NCBI GenBank assembly: GCA_002633005.1
Contig: NMRA01000056.1
Location: 383,165-443,164 of the forward strand
DNA length: 60,000 nucleotides
Source of the DNA: Phoronis australis
Taxonomy: Eukaryota; Phoronida; Phoronidae
Reading direction: 5' to 3'
A program made the translations under genes and the position numbers. A model generated the notes under the pieces. It was not told where the DNA came from. It was given only the letters and a program-made list of their open reading frames with translations, and did no database searches. This document shows, piece after piece, positions 44,676-56,420 of this stretch (position 1 is the first letter of the stretch; the number at the start of each line of letters is the position of its first letter).

Positions 44676-47600
44676 CTAGAAGAAAACAAAACTTGGGTCA
44701 AACAGTGAATGAAGTACGCCCATTTTATGTAGATACGAGAGATTTTTAGCAAATCGTTAGCAATACACGATTTTGCAATAAAACGTACACTTACACATTA
44801 ACAAAGTCTTTTCTGGAAAGCAAATAATTTTGCGTCGTTGTTTCGTAGTGCTGGACAGGTACGGACATTGAAGGAGAATTTTGAAAAACTATACGATCTA
44901 ACGCATCTGACGTGTGAGAAACATTCCATCCGTCATCTGTAGTGAAATATCTCATTGCCGTCATGCCGCCCCTCATTTTACTGGAGAACAAATGAATGCA
45001 GCTCTTAAGTACCCCGGGGCAAAATGAAGTGCTCCGCTTACAACACTGAGAGCACGGAAGCGTTTTTCACTTGACCCAATTTTTAAATTCTGGTGTGCTA
45101 CGAAAAGGGGACGAATTGACAGGGAATTAACGATATTTTGAGATGGAAATTTTTATGGGAATCGGTTGGTTATTTCGTCGTGCAAAACTGACAATGAATT
45201 TGACACATAATGATATAAAATACAGAAAAATGCTAAAAACGGTAAAGAATTTTATTGCATAGAACGAGTACTTCCGTAAAAGAGTAGAGATCGCTGCCTA
45301 ACATCTACTTGAGTGCTTACAGTGACGGCATTTTGACGTTTTCGATTCAGTCAAATAAAGTTAAAATGCCAACACTAAAACAATATTAATCAATGTGCAA
45401 CGTTTTAGTAGCGTTTTAACTAATAAGCAATTTGAACATTATTATTGGCATATGGACTTTGCCAATATTAAAAAATGTTGTCGGTGCACACCGATTAATT
45501 AAAAAAAAAACAGACAATTTTGCAAGTTTCAAGTGGCAAGGTGCCATAGCCTTTATGTTTACCTGAATGGGAAAAATCAAAAACCTGCGAATTTTGTAAC
45601 ATTGGTGTGACCTTGCATTTTTTTCTTATTTACTGGTCCAAATCGCAACATATTAGTCTCAGGACATGCCACCATGTCCTTCCTGTATATCGGAAAATGG
45701 CTACGTGTACAACACGAATACTTCGATCTCGCGTGGCCGAGATTGCGTCCCACATGCGCAAGAATTGTTAGTATTCGTTTGCTCAGTGGTGTTGTTTCCG
45801 GCTATAGAATATGAGACTTAGGGTGTTCTTTTTAGTATAAACGAAGTTAATTTAGAACTATTCACACAAAACTTCTTCCAAACAAACTTCAAAAATGTAT
45901 TCTTGGAATGGCCACAAACACTGTCAAATGGTGAATCATCTGCTTGCGATTCCTCAAGCCGACCGTGGGTTCTAGCGCTGCCTAGTTCCTACGCGTAACG
46001 CTATCTAGACGTATTACAATAAATTCGAAAGTTCAGTTTCCTTAAAATATATCCACGGGATATTCACTGTGCAAACTCTTACGGCTAGTCGCGTGAAAGC
46101 TCGGTGTCGCAAGCCCTAACACTATAATGCATGGCATTCCATTTCTCAAGTTCTAAATGAATTTTCAAATCTTCTGGCGCCTTCTCGATTGAAAATGGGG
46201 TGGTTCTGGGCATATACGAGATCACTCATGCACAAGTGGAAATTTTAAGAACTGTTCCTATCACCGTTTTGGAGAACAGTGAATAGAGCATACTATATGA
46301 AATTTTCCAATGAATCTTATTAGATATGATGTATCGAAGTTAGCCAAATTTGGACATTTTGATGGCCTTTACATGCGGTGCTAGAAGCACGTAATAGTAG
46401 CTGAAAAGAACCTCTAATTAAATAAATTGCATCAAGTACATTACCTTCAGTTATGAAGAAATTGGCAAAGTATTGGGATATTCTCACACTGTGTAGATTA
46501 TGCGCAGGATGTATGTCCGGTTGAAAGACGAAGTTGAACTTTTCCGGGTGAAAAGCTAATCCATAGAACGGATAGTTCTTGGCTGAAATAGGAGCGCATC
46601 AAGCGGAAATTAAATGGTGTGACAATGCCAGACGTATGATTGCGTGGAAAGGGTATCATTTATGCTGTTTAGGGTAAATTACATGACATCACTACCAAAC
46701 ATAGTAGTGCACATTCGACATCATTCGTTACTTTGAACCGAGCGAAAGAATTCAACCATCACTTTGTCCACCATGTTGTGGCATAATAGTCCACTCTACA
46801 CATCTTTCCAGCCTTTTCTTTTCGGTTTCTACACGATAATGCGTCAACTTGAAGTGGCATTGAACGCGAAAAACAAACTAAATTGCATTATTCAAATTCG
46901 TTCTCTGCCACTGAAACAGAAGTCAAACTGTTCACCAGGTGTCTTTACGGTTCATTCGTAAAGATTTTGAATTTGTGTTGATGTCAAAGTATTTTTCCTT
47001 TAGTTTCATATTTCATAAAAAACATCTGTCAGGTACTTGTCACTTCGATGATTTTTCCCTCAAGGCAAACCACGTCTTCTTATTTGGTGTAGCAAGAAAG
47101 ACGCAACATGGCAAATGTGAAACCTTTGACGTAAACAAAACAATGTCGATTTCAAGCAGCAGCCGCAGTCCGACTTGTAGACAGTAGGACATTTTTATAT
47201 GGTCCGGGATAACCTTAAAAAGGCGATACCTTCAATTGATGAAACAAAATCTGTTCCGTTGAGGTCGGTATTTACAGCAGATAAGTAAAAGAAGTCTTTC
47301 AGACTGGAGTTGTAAAAAACCTGAAACAAAGTAACATCATGTTGATAAAGAATTCACGGTACTCCTAGGTAATTCTGATGTAGACCATTATAAAGTAGTC
47401 CAAGCTTGTTCGGTACTAGAAAGGATTCCTAGACTTCCAGTGGGTAGAATAACAGCATCATTCATGTTTGGGGCACAAGTTGACTTGACACGGCGGGCCA
47501 TTTTACGCACTCAAGAGTTTACAAACTGTCATTTCCTCCCATTTCCAGAAATAATTTCAAATCTGAATAAAGGACAAGTTGATACCAACTTCTTAGCGGC

Positions 47601-50600
47601 ACGTGATCTAAATAAAAAGTTACAACTGCACATCGCCTGGTATTTTGAGCTCTTAAATGGAGAGCTAAAATCAGCAGTGCATCCACCTAAGTGAGGCAAC
47701 ATATGTTCATGTCACAGACATTCCATACTGAATGTCCACCTTCCAAAAGCTGCCTAGCTCGATTTAAAACGGTTATTTGCCGATTTACTGTTTTTAGCTG
47801 ATGAAATGTCGCGGATTTAATTTTATTCCTCCTTCTAGTCCCATCTGTTGTACTGTGACTTGCATTTGCAATGCAAACGTGGTGAAGGCCAGTTTCCCCG
47901 CTATTGAGATCGCTCTCGAATTTTTTTGAGTCACGATTGAACATAACTCCTAATTTTATCAAAATTAGTGACAGTTGGGTTGCTGGGTTTGGCATTTTGA
48001 GTTTTGTATCAGCGCGAGAGGTCGGCGTAGGCCTTGAAGAGTTATGGTATCGTTGGCCAAATGGGTGAAAGGTACGCACGTAAACAAGGCGCGTGAGTTG
48101 ATTCTTGTTAACGGCGTAAATTAGTTAGTAATGGCGTAAATTAATTCTTTACGGCGTAAATCAATTATTTGCGGCGTAAATTAACTAGCGCCATTAAAGT
48201 TAATTTATGCCGCAAATGATTAAGTTACGCAATAAAGAATTAATTTAGGACATAATTATTTAATTTACGTCGTAAAGAATTATTTTAGGAAGTTGGAGTT
48301 AATTTACACCGTTAATAACCAATTTAACAAGAATCACTTTACGCACGTAACGACGGCTGACTTCAACAGTTGAAAACGGGCAAGAAATCTGATAATGTTA
48401 GAATGAGATAGGGATTTGTACTCTGTAAACTATTACTTTCCGTTCTTGTAAATATATTCAGTGATGCAGCCTTTTCGTGTTATTTATCGGTGGCCTACTG
48501 TTGCGATGGAAAACACAGAAAATTAACAAACCAAGAGAGGATCATTATTTACATCTGTGAAAATGCAGCGGACGTGGAAGTGATCGGCATAGTTGTCGTG
48601 AGTGAGCATCCGTTTCAGATCCTTCGGCATCAGCGACAAGTGCGTACTCTTCTCGTGATCTACAAAAAAATCAAAACCCAAATTATCCAGATATTCATAT
48701 TTCATGTTCAGTCTAATCTTTGACGGCTCATACATGTAGTTGATACATGTAGTTGATTGTGAAGAGACTTCACCAAAAACTAAAAATTGGCGTTTCACTC
48801 AAAATCGTTTTGGGAATTGGATTAACTGTTAGTATCGTGATTCAAGCTCGTTTACAGTTTCCAGGATTTGTTCCAGATTTGAAACAATGCCTTTGAGTGT
48901 ACACAGAAATGTGGTCAGTCTAAGCAAATACTATCGGAAGAGGGTAAGCGTTTTACACTTTGACCAATCAAACGTGAACCCCGCGTCAATTTATTTGACG
49001 AAGAATTAACGATTGAGAAAGCCGCGGGACAAAAAGTTCCCGGAGGTTACTAGACTACATTATTGACCGGGAGTGCTTTTGAAACATTAGGACACACACT
49101 CTTTTAGGGAGTTAAGATAATGGAACCCTATAGTTTTAAACGGTGAATTTGATTGAAAGAAACCCCTCAACCATTATTTTTTGTTAATGCATAATCCGCA
49201 CTGGGCAACGCTGCAATCACGCAAGCCTCCACGCCTGTGTAGGTTTCGCTCCTGGGTGTATTTGAAAATGAATTTCTTCATTCCAAATTCGCACCATTTG
49301 AGTGCAGCACTGGGCACCCAATAATACGAGTCAGGGTGCCTGCAACTGGCATCGTTGCATATCATCAAGTACGCGTGCGCTTATCAACGAGGCGTGAACT
49401 AATGGCCTAACTGTCATTACATTTTAAAATGGATACGAACCTCATCAATGCTTTCATTCATGCTGGCACTACAAATAGTTTGAAAGTTAGCTGGTGCTTT
49501 CAGAAATTCACCTAAAAGATAGATTTACTTACTTTTTCGCATAATGAAACATGATCTGAGCGGCCCTAGTGTAACCAGATTCGTTGAGATGGGCATGGCC
49601 CCCGCGTCATATAGCTTTGTAATGAATCTTCAATCGTCGTTTTGCATGTTGGACAGTGAATTTTAGATGAATATCGATTAATTGATTTTCGTTTTACACT
49701 CCAATGAATTATGAAATTCATGTTTTCAGTTTTCGTTTTGCGTATTGAACATTGAACGGAACGCATCTTGATTATTACGCAAAAGTACATTAAAGAGAGG
49801 CCTTTGGGTACGGACAAAAAGTGTTAGCTAATGCAACAAGTGCGCATTGTTTAGCTTAAACACGGTCAGAGTCTCCCAGGAAGAAAGTAGCCCGGCATTT
49901 TTAAATGAGGAGCAGAACAATTTATGGCGGAGCGTGATACCATACAATTCGTTGCCTGCTTTGGCAGAGAAGCCGCGTGAATTTACGGGACTTGACAGAA
50001 ATTCGTCAAGTAATCCTACAACGCCACGGAAGTATTGGGATGCACAAAGAAGTCACCCTCTCGGTTCAACTAACCTGGGCCTAGCACCAACGGAATGTTC
50101 AAGTCGTGAGCTGCACAAGGCTCCACCAGGGGTCGTCTTTCTGCCTGCAATTCAGCCATCATCTGGAAGCCCAAGCATACTCCCCAAATGGGGAAATACT
50201 TTCCTTCGTCGTTTAGCTGCCGTGTAAAGAATAGCGTCGGAGAGTCTTTATAGTATAAATTAGTTCAAAACCGTAAGATGGCAATAATATCCCCAGATAC
50301 ACTAGAATGGCTTCGACAGACAAACCCATGCACTTATCAACTTAATCAAGACAATTTGTGACTACACAACATGGGCGGCACACCATAGGGGACTGGGGGC
50401 CCCCCACTTGTGTGCCGCCGCCCATAGTCTGTTGGTGCTGCACCACAGAGGGGCTGCGGGGGCTATGGTCCCCCACTTTTTTCAGTGCTGCGCCGCCCAT
50501 GCACAAGTACCAGGCAAAATCCTCGCGCCGTTCATTATGCCGCACGGCAGACGTGAGGTATGAACTGATCCGCTAATTTGCATTATAGGCGAGTACTTCT

Positions 50601-53600
50601 CCGTCTGCGCTGGCCTTAAGGGACAATCCGAACGACAAGTGAGGGCATATCTACATGCCCTCACTAAAGTTTGTCGTTGCTTTCTCTTTAGGTACACCAA
50701 GAGCCAAACCTCACTGGTGGTTTAACAGTCGGTGTGACTATGCCGTCGGTGTAACTAGTTCCGCACTTTCCGACAATTTCGTGTCCCATAAATCAACACA
50801 TCTACACTTCCGTCCCGTCCACACACAGACTTACCCTAGAAAAACTTGCGTTAGTGCAACTTGCTCCACTATAAGTGAAGCGTCCACACATACGACACAC
50901 CCGATAACTATAGGGTAAAGCGGAAGTGGTCGCTCTGTGCACGACAATGGACGGCTGATGCGAAAACGTCGCACAAAAGAAGATCCATGTGTATGTAGCC
51001 GCAGCGGATAATTACTGTCGCCTTGCTCCAGGTTTGCGGCCACACATTAGAAGTCAGGCACAAGTTAGTCTAGATTAAGTTAACCTAGGCTCGGTAACAG
51101 TGGGCAAGTTGGAGTAATTTGTCACATGTTGGTAAGATGTACTGTAGTTTAAATAGCGTCCACAATGCCTCCAAACCTAGCGACAATTCGTTCCAGAAGT
51201 AAATTGTTCTTGTGGTGTATGTGGTAATACCAGCTACCAACATATATGATCAATAAATGAAGAAAACCGAACCAATGTCAAATACTAACAAACAACTTTA
51301 TCAGCCATCAACTTCAACACGCCATCTGGCGATTACCATCAAGTACACAAAACTCTGATCTGAAGATATCGAGTCCGACTCTTAAGGAGTTATTGATCGA
51401 GTTATACTTAAAGAGTCCAAATGTCTCAGTTCTAGTGTAAGTCTGTGTGTGGACGACACTGTTGGCCTACCACGCTGTCATCTCAGTTATCACCAGTTTC
51501 GCAGTAATAAACTCTATAGTTTCGAAAGACCGTTCCCCTGTTGCCCATCGAATGAACTCCTTGTACGTGCAATAATTGCCCAGCAAAGGTTTCTTGAGGC
51601 CCCGCGCTGTTACATGTCTGGGGTTTCTGGCAATGTGATAAGCCCCGGGCATTGCAAATTTCAAGCTACCCCCCTTCCTCGGTGACGCAGTTTGGACTTC
51701 CCCCTCCCCGTTTTACCGTCACCTCCCCCGGTCTCAGTTTTTTTTAGCTATCCCCTTTGTCGTCACAGCTACAAGGCGAGGCCCCTAATTTGTGCGGGTC
51801 CTTAAGCTGAGCATAAAATAAGCTATAAATTTGCCTTCTACTACAAAACCCAAAATTTGACTAAGACCACTTACGGTAATGAAATTAATTTCAAATTGCT
51901 CCTTAGTCAAACTGGGTGTGTATTAATGCTTGGAATGAACTGACAGTTTGTCATTTCTTCTCACCAGGCCCCACAAGTTGGCCTGACATTTTATTAGCCG
52001 AGTATGGTAGATATGGCAATAATGAACTGTCGCTCCTTGCAATACAAAAAATCACTTCTTATCTGAGTACGGAACAAGTTGAACCCAATTTTATCCTAGC
52101 AATAACTGGTTTAAAATAAACGTTCACTTACTGGACGGAACCAGCTAGGGTTTGTAACGGTTCAATCCTGCACTGGGTAACGTAGCAATTGCTAATGGGT
52201 CTCGCGCCTCATCACCTGTGTACGTTTCGCTCATGGGTGTATTTGTGAATGAATCACTTCATTCAGAATTCGCTCTATTTTGAGTGCGGTACTGAGCACC
52301 AAAGAATATGAGTCAAGGTGCTACCAACAGACGTCGTTGCATATTATTAAGTGCGCGCGCGCTCCTATCAACGAGACGTGAACTAATGGCTCAACAGTCA
52401 TAATTGAGCTTGATGGTATAATCGAGCCTTGTCAATGCTTACATTCAGTCTGGCAGTTTGATAGTATCTGGTGAGCCCTTTAAGAAATTTATGGTTCGTT
52501 CACTGATAGGTGATCGTTTACTTACTTTTTTTGCATAGTGAAACATAATCCGAACGGCCCTGGCGTAACCAGATACGGAGCGGTTGACATGGCCACCGGG
52601 CCATATAGCTCTGAAAAAGGAAAACTTTTTAAAGCGTGAGCATTTTAATTTGCTTCTTTCATTTTTAAGTTACATTAAACGCTTCGGTCTACGTTATGCT
52701 ATTTCATTCCAAACTCTAATGATTTTAGTACCTGGATCCATGTTTTGAACGTCATTTACATGGTTTCATTTTCTTTTAACCTGGAATCTAGAACATTGTT
52801 CTAGGTTGTACCCCACTCTTGTCCCTGCTGTATGTACACTGTCAGAAAGACATTTGATTGGTCAGCTGTACTGTGGTACTTTTCCCGCAACTTCCCTTAT
52901 TTTAAGTTACACAGTGAATGAAATTTCTGGTCTTGTGAAAGAACCAAATCGTTTACCATGTTACACCAATTAAAATATAACTGGTGACGCCACATTAAAC
53001 TTTAATGCTATTGAAAATCAGTGCATGTCTTTCCAGGCTTCAGCGCTAAAGTGACGTGGAATATACAATCCAGGTTGCGGGCATCGTGTTGCACTGTCGC
53101 AGGAATTTGAATGAACTGGAACGTGAAACCTGGAATCACGTTTGGAATTCTTGGTTCCAGGTTTTACGAGAATGAAGCCACACAAATTGCATTAAAAACA
53201 AACAGGGGCGAAACGCGGCATTCGTGAAACAGGCCCGTAGTGGTAGGGATGGCAATAATCCAGAAATAGTCGAACATTATTGAGACTGCGATGGCATTTT
53301 GCTATTTTCGTCTTTCGCTTTCCTATGTTGGGAGACCAATTCACGTCAAATCACGGTCTTGGCGTTATAAACTCCGTAGGTACTTACCCATTTATTTTGT
53401 CCATCAGATTATGGTAATATTCCACGGTCTGGTTAACCCTGGAATGTAGAGAAATACTTTCAGCTCTTGTCTTTTTGCTAACATTTGAAGGAAAATACAT
53501 GTTTGAGCTTTTAAAAAAGCATGGAGTGTGTTCCGTAAACGTAAGAAACTGGACAAAAATTAAGTGAACGGTGAGTGTTTCTCACGTATGCTCGAGACAT

Positions 53601-56320
53601 TATCAGCGATTTCTAACAAACTGGAAGCCATTGAAGGGAGTGATGGGTGAGGTCAAAATGTTGAATTATGAGATGGATCTCAAAGATTTCTCGCCGAGTG
53701 CATCGCGAGTGTCTTGCTTCTAGGGAACGCTGCCCGAGTCTGAGTTGGATATTTCATTGTCATTGAATTGGCTTCTTGCTCAGGTTGCAGAATTCAGAAG
53801 ACAACTTTATTGGATATTAAATGATCATGTGTTAACGTGAGCTCTAGCACCGCTAAGTTTGATGCCTCGTGCAAAGCTGAAAATCTAACCTCTCAGTAAA
53901 CTCGAAGTGAGTCTCCAAGTCATTTTTGAGGTTTTCAAATGAACGCAGGTACCATGGCATTTTGTTCTTGAGTACATTTTGACTAATGAGTCCCTTATAG
54001 GGGTCCCGGATTTGAGAACCAGATTGATGTCTGTCATTTAGTGGAGAAAACTGGCTATCAAACTGCGGAACCCTGGAAGTGACTAGTACCAAAATGAGCG
54101 TCTAATGCAAGTGTGCTCTTGATGACTTGCCCTGGTAGTAAAGCTGCAAATTTCAAGCACGAAGTTTCGAGTCGGAGCACGAGTTTGTAACTTCTTTGGC
54201 TATAGGTTAACAGCTCTGATCAAAAAGTCTATCCCATCCCATAATGGAAATCCTAAAAACGCGGTTTCGTTCTTAAAAACGATAATGTCTCTTTAACGGA
54301 CACCAAGTGCGGACTTGGATTAGATAGTCTCCTGGGTAAGTCGTATATATAGCGTTCTCATGCCGTCCGATCTAACGGTGATTCGCCGTGTGAAAAATTC
54401 TCATGTAAGCGCTCGTTAGCAGATTTATTATCTGCTTTCTTCTCTTCCTTCCCTAAATCAGCCTACGCGCTGCCTTTTCACTATGACAAGCATTCCGACG
54501 TAGCTTGTAGTAAATTTAATTCGCCTATGGTGATCGTACGTGATTAGTCAAAATAGCATTAATGATATGCTTACTGATCGTAAAACGGGTGACCCGAAGC
54601 ATTTATAAATGGTCGTTTTAAGCGGCTTCCCTATCTTGCGATCAGTTTTCCACTATTTCTCCTCATGCAAATTCAACATCTCAACGCGTTATAGTGTACC
54701 TGAGTCCAAAAAAACCGCAGACACTGACTTCTCTAAAAATAAGAATTCATACTATAGTACACTAGATCAAAAATAATTTGGAGATCGTGTTTCGAGTTTG
54801 GAGAATATATTTTGCGCTGAGTTTTCTGGACCAGGGCCTTGGGTGATGTTTTTAATCAACGCAAGGCTGGCTGTTGGAGACCATAGCCTGCCAACAATTT
54901 TCGTCACTGGAATGTGGGCTTCTCGCGATGAGAAGGCACATCCGTCAGCTCAGTGATTTTGGGGCAAACGATAAGAAAGCAAATAAGACTCCTAAGCATA
55001 GTTCATGTGTCAATTTTTACGTACGTACATACATACATGCATGCATACATACACACATAAGCAGGAATTACCGGATTGGTACAACCATCGCCCCGGCGGA
55101 TTCAGACCATCGTACAAATGACGAGTAAGTGTAGTATTTACCGTAGGTTTGGTTATCTATTGTTTGGAGCATTATGCCTGCAAAATTACAAAACAGATCA
55201 TCGTAGCCAAAGTTATGCATATCCAAACTTCAACATATATTAAGCGCTACATCGGCAGGTCAAAGTTCGAAGTGACATACAATGGGAATGAAGGACCCAA
55301 GAAAAAATGGCCTAATTTGGTATATCTCATATTATGAAATTCCTATAAAACGTTCAGATATTCTGCTTTAAACACCTTTCTCCAATACGCTGTTAGAAAT
55401 TTTTTTAATGTGTTCCACTTTTGCACAAGGTTTTATAAAAATAGGACTTATGACTTTTATGAAAAAGTCAAAACTATTATAAACGAAAATAAAACAATGA
55501 TTTGAAAAGTGGAAACAGCATTTATGAGATTTCATCTGGTATATTTATAAAAAATGATATTTTGTCATGTCCTTGATATCGTGGTTTTATTATCAATGCA
55601 CCTTTCTTTTAGCTAAATTTTACCAAAAAGACAATGTCATATGACCCAATTAACGACATAGTGCCAAAGGGTCAAAGCTCAAATTTTACAAGCTTTACAT
55701 TTTCAGAAAATGTATATTTTCACTGAGTTACAATATATGGTTGTATAGATATTTGTCTAAATAAGCAGACATGTAGATAAGGCCCTACAAACATGGGCGG
55801 CGCAGCACTGAAATGAGTGGAGGCTATAGCGACAGAGCCCGCGAGTCAATTTGTACCTAGGGCCAGGAAAATCTTTCTTGATGCCCCTTTTTAGCGCAGA
55901 TCCAAATTCTTCTGGCTTCCTGGACACGGTTTCCAAACCCAATATCCTGAGTTTGGAAAAAGTATATATCAGCTTTATAGCTGCAAGTGGTCCAAATAAA
56001 AAGCTAGGTTCTTTTAGACGGAAGGCAGTGCTATAGAATAGATATTTACCGAGTAAACGTAACAAGGTTGCATTTGAAGTGTTCGTTATATCGCTCATGT
56101 AATGAAAGAAATTAAGAGAAATGCTTTTATAAAAGAACGCCCGGTGAAGAACCCAAGCGTCACTTGAAAACTAGCGTACATTCTATTTTCTATTCAAGAA
56201 TAAAAACTTACCTATAACCGGGCGCGGATTAGCGTACTTCGGCCGCTTCATGGTATACAAATCACACGTGATTGGCGACACCAGAATGACGATTATAAGC
56301 AATCTTGTCAGCACATTCAT
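44545..56320 (-). CDS. GGH: Gamma-glutamyl hydrolase, complete nine-exon gene
   Basis: Exons: 56320-56212, 55177-55072, 53438-53388, 52610-52526, 50216-50075, 48659-48553, 47320-47230, 46582-46445 and 44675-44545. They total 960 nt, giving 319 residues plus TGA; all junction phases agree. The enzyme (class I glutamine-amidotransferase-like fold, peptidase C26) trims gamma-glutamate tails from folate and antifolate polyglutamates, in lysosomes or secreted. Seen here: signal peptide (residues about 1-19), PRPVIGIMLQ start of the fold, GAIWPGG, nucleophile Cys131 in WGVCLGFQ, and His242/Glu244 in FHPEK. These match human Cys and His positions, and length is near the human 318. The Thr usual before the nucleophile (GTCLGF) is Val. 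The first ATG in frame is at 56320. A start further upstream would need a non-ATG codon. Confidence 0.96.
46445..46582 (-). CDS. GGH: GGH exon 8: catalytic histidine
   Basis: Acceptor CCTATTTCAG, donor TGAAG|GTAATG. Encodes KNYPFYGLAFHPEKFNF with the catalytic His242 and Glu244, then SVRISQYFANFFITE. Phase 1 to 1. Confidence 0.96.
47230..47320 (-). CDS. GGH: GGH exon 7
   Basis: Acceptor CTTTGTTTCAG, donor TTGAAG|GTATCG. Encodes VFYNSSLKDFFYLSAVNTD, then NGTDFVSSIEG, matching the human FFNVLTTNTDGKIEFISTMEG region. Phase 0 to 1. Confidence 0.95.
47335..47694 (+). other. Unrecognised 119-codon frame in GGH intron 6, antisense
   Basis: Open from just after a TAA (47332-47334) to TGA 47694. It contains HYKVVQACSVLERIPRLPVG, RRAILRTQEFTN and ARDLNKKLQLHIAWYF. 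The composition is protein-like, but no ATG occurs before codon 39 and no family is recognised. A mobile-element fragment is likely. Confidence 0.3.
48070..48352. mobile_element. Fold-back element with internal GGCGTAAATTAA repeats
   Basis: Ends are inverted: CACGTAAAC...TGATTCTTGTTAA on the left (about 48076-48112) against TTAACAAGAATCACTTTACGCACGTAA on the right (about 48326-48350; word given in parts by position). The interior carries the word CGGCGTAAATTAATTC and variants several times in direct orientation in the left half and inverted in the right half. It lies in GGH intron 6. There is no coding capacity. Confidence 0.75.
48553..48659 (-). CDS. GGH: GGH exon 6
   Basis: Acceptor TTTTTTTGTAG, donor ACAGAT|GTAAATAA. 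Encodes DHEKSTHLSLMPKDLKRML, then HDNYADHFHVRCIFTD, matching the human stretch from the SRMFQNFP region to NFHKWSL. Phase 1 to 0. Confidence 0.94.
49186..49620. repeat. Duplicated intron-exon block, copy 1 (non-functional)
   Basis: Homologous to 52166-52615. Shared words include TGTATTTG..AATGAAT, AACGAGGCGTGAACTAATGGC (AACGAGACG in the other copy) and TTTACTTACTTTTT. Orientation is the same. The copies lie on either side of exon 5. Confidence 0.9.
49533..49616 (-). pseudogene. Decayed duplicate of GGH exon 4 in intron 5
   Basis: In the frame matching exon 4 it reads AI-stop-RGGH, then ESGYTRAAQIMFHYAKK. The TGG Trp codon is TGA here. The A run before the donor is two bases shorter than in the functional copy. 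The polypyrimidine/CAG acceptor has been replaced by ATTACAAAG. The surrounding 430 bp (49186-49620) matches 52166-52615, so the exon was copied with its flanking intron. Confidence 0.9.
50075..50216 (-). CDS. GGH: GGH exon 5: nucleophile cysteine
   Basis: Acceptor TACACGGCAG, donor CCCAG|GTTAGT. Encodes LNDEGKYFPIWGVCLGFQMM, with the catalytic Cys131 in the nucleophile elbow, then the segment ending LNIPLVLGP. Phase 0 to 1. Confidence 0.95.
50370..50510. repeat. G/C-run interspersed repeat fragment in GGH intron 4
   Basis: ATGGGCGGCACACCATAG through GGGGGCCCCCC to GCGCCGCCCATG. The ATGGGCGGC word recurs at 55794, marking the same family. Confidence 0.6.
52166..52615. repeat. Duplicated intron-exon block, copy 2 (contains GGH exon 4)
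   Basis: Parent or sister of the block at 49186-49620. It carries the intact exon 4 at its right end. Confidence 0.9.
52526..52610 (-). CDS. GGH: GGH exon 4 (functional copy)
   Basis: Acceptor TTTCCTTTTTCAG, donor AAAAAA|GTAAGTAA. Encodes AIWPGGHVNRSVSGYARA followed by VRIMFHYAKK, the loop and helix before the nucleophile strand. Phase 2 to 0, joining exon 5 correctly. It belongs to a block duplicated at about 49.19-49.62 kb. Confidence 0.95.
53388..53438 (-). CDS. GGH: GGH exon 3 (51-nt microexon)
   Basis: Acceptor TACATTCCAG, donor AATGG|GTAAGTA. Encodes VNQTVEYYHNLMDKING. It corresponds to the stretch before the LFPGG loop in human GGH. Phase 2 to 2. It is too short for ORF calling and was found by following phase and homology. 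Confidence 0.92.
55016..55062. repeat. Tetranucleotide microsatellite (TACA/TGCA)
   Basis: Runs of ACGTACGTACATACATACATGC and CATACATACACAC close to the donor of GGH exon 2 (55072), lying just inside intron 2. Confidence 0.9.
55072..55177 (-). CDS. GGH: GGH exon 2
   Basis: Acceptor TAATTTTGCAG, donor ATCCG|GTAATT. Encodes GIMLQ, YGKYYTYSSFVRW and ESAGAMVVPIR, matching the first beta-alpha-beta unit of GGH, where the segment YIAASYVKYLESAGARVVPVR occupies the same place in the human enzyme (in two overlapping halves). Phase 1 to 2. Confidence 0.95.
56212..56320 (-). CDS. GGH: GGH exon 1: signal peptide and start of mature enzyme
   Basis: From ATG 56320, MNVLTRLLIIVILVSPITC is a signal peptide, followed by a short Lys/Arg/Tyr-rich stretch and RPVI. 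Donor ATAG|GTAAGT, phase 1. Confidence 0.93.
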
Positions 56321-56408
56321 GTTCTTGGCCTTGAAGAGAAAAACTAGCGACGTGATTCTCTCCAAGTAGATCCCAGTTCTGATCTCCGTGCTTTAGCTGT
56401 GGCAAGTT

Positions 56409-56420
56409 GATGGCGGCGCC
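56409..56420 (-). promoter_or_regulatory. YY1-like GGCGCCGCCATC motif upstream of GGH
   Basis: The minus-strand word GGCGCCGCCATC lies about 90 bp before the GGH ATG. GCCGCCAT is the core of the YY1 motif often found at animal transcription starts. Its role here is inference from position. Confidence 0.3.

Noticed and set aside
44791-44991. 67-codon minus-strand frame in GGH intron 8 with acceptor- and donor-like ends
   Set aside because: Its phases do not fit exons 8 and 9, which join perfectly without it, and no GGH sequence is missing.
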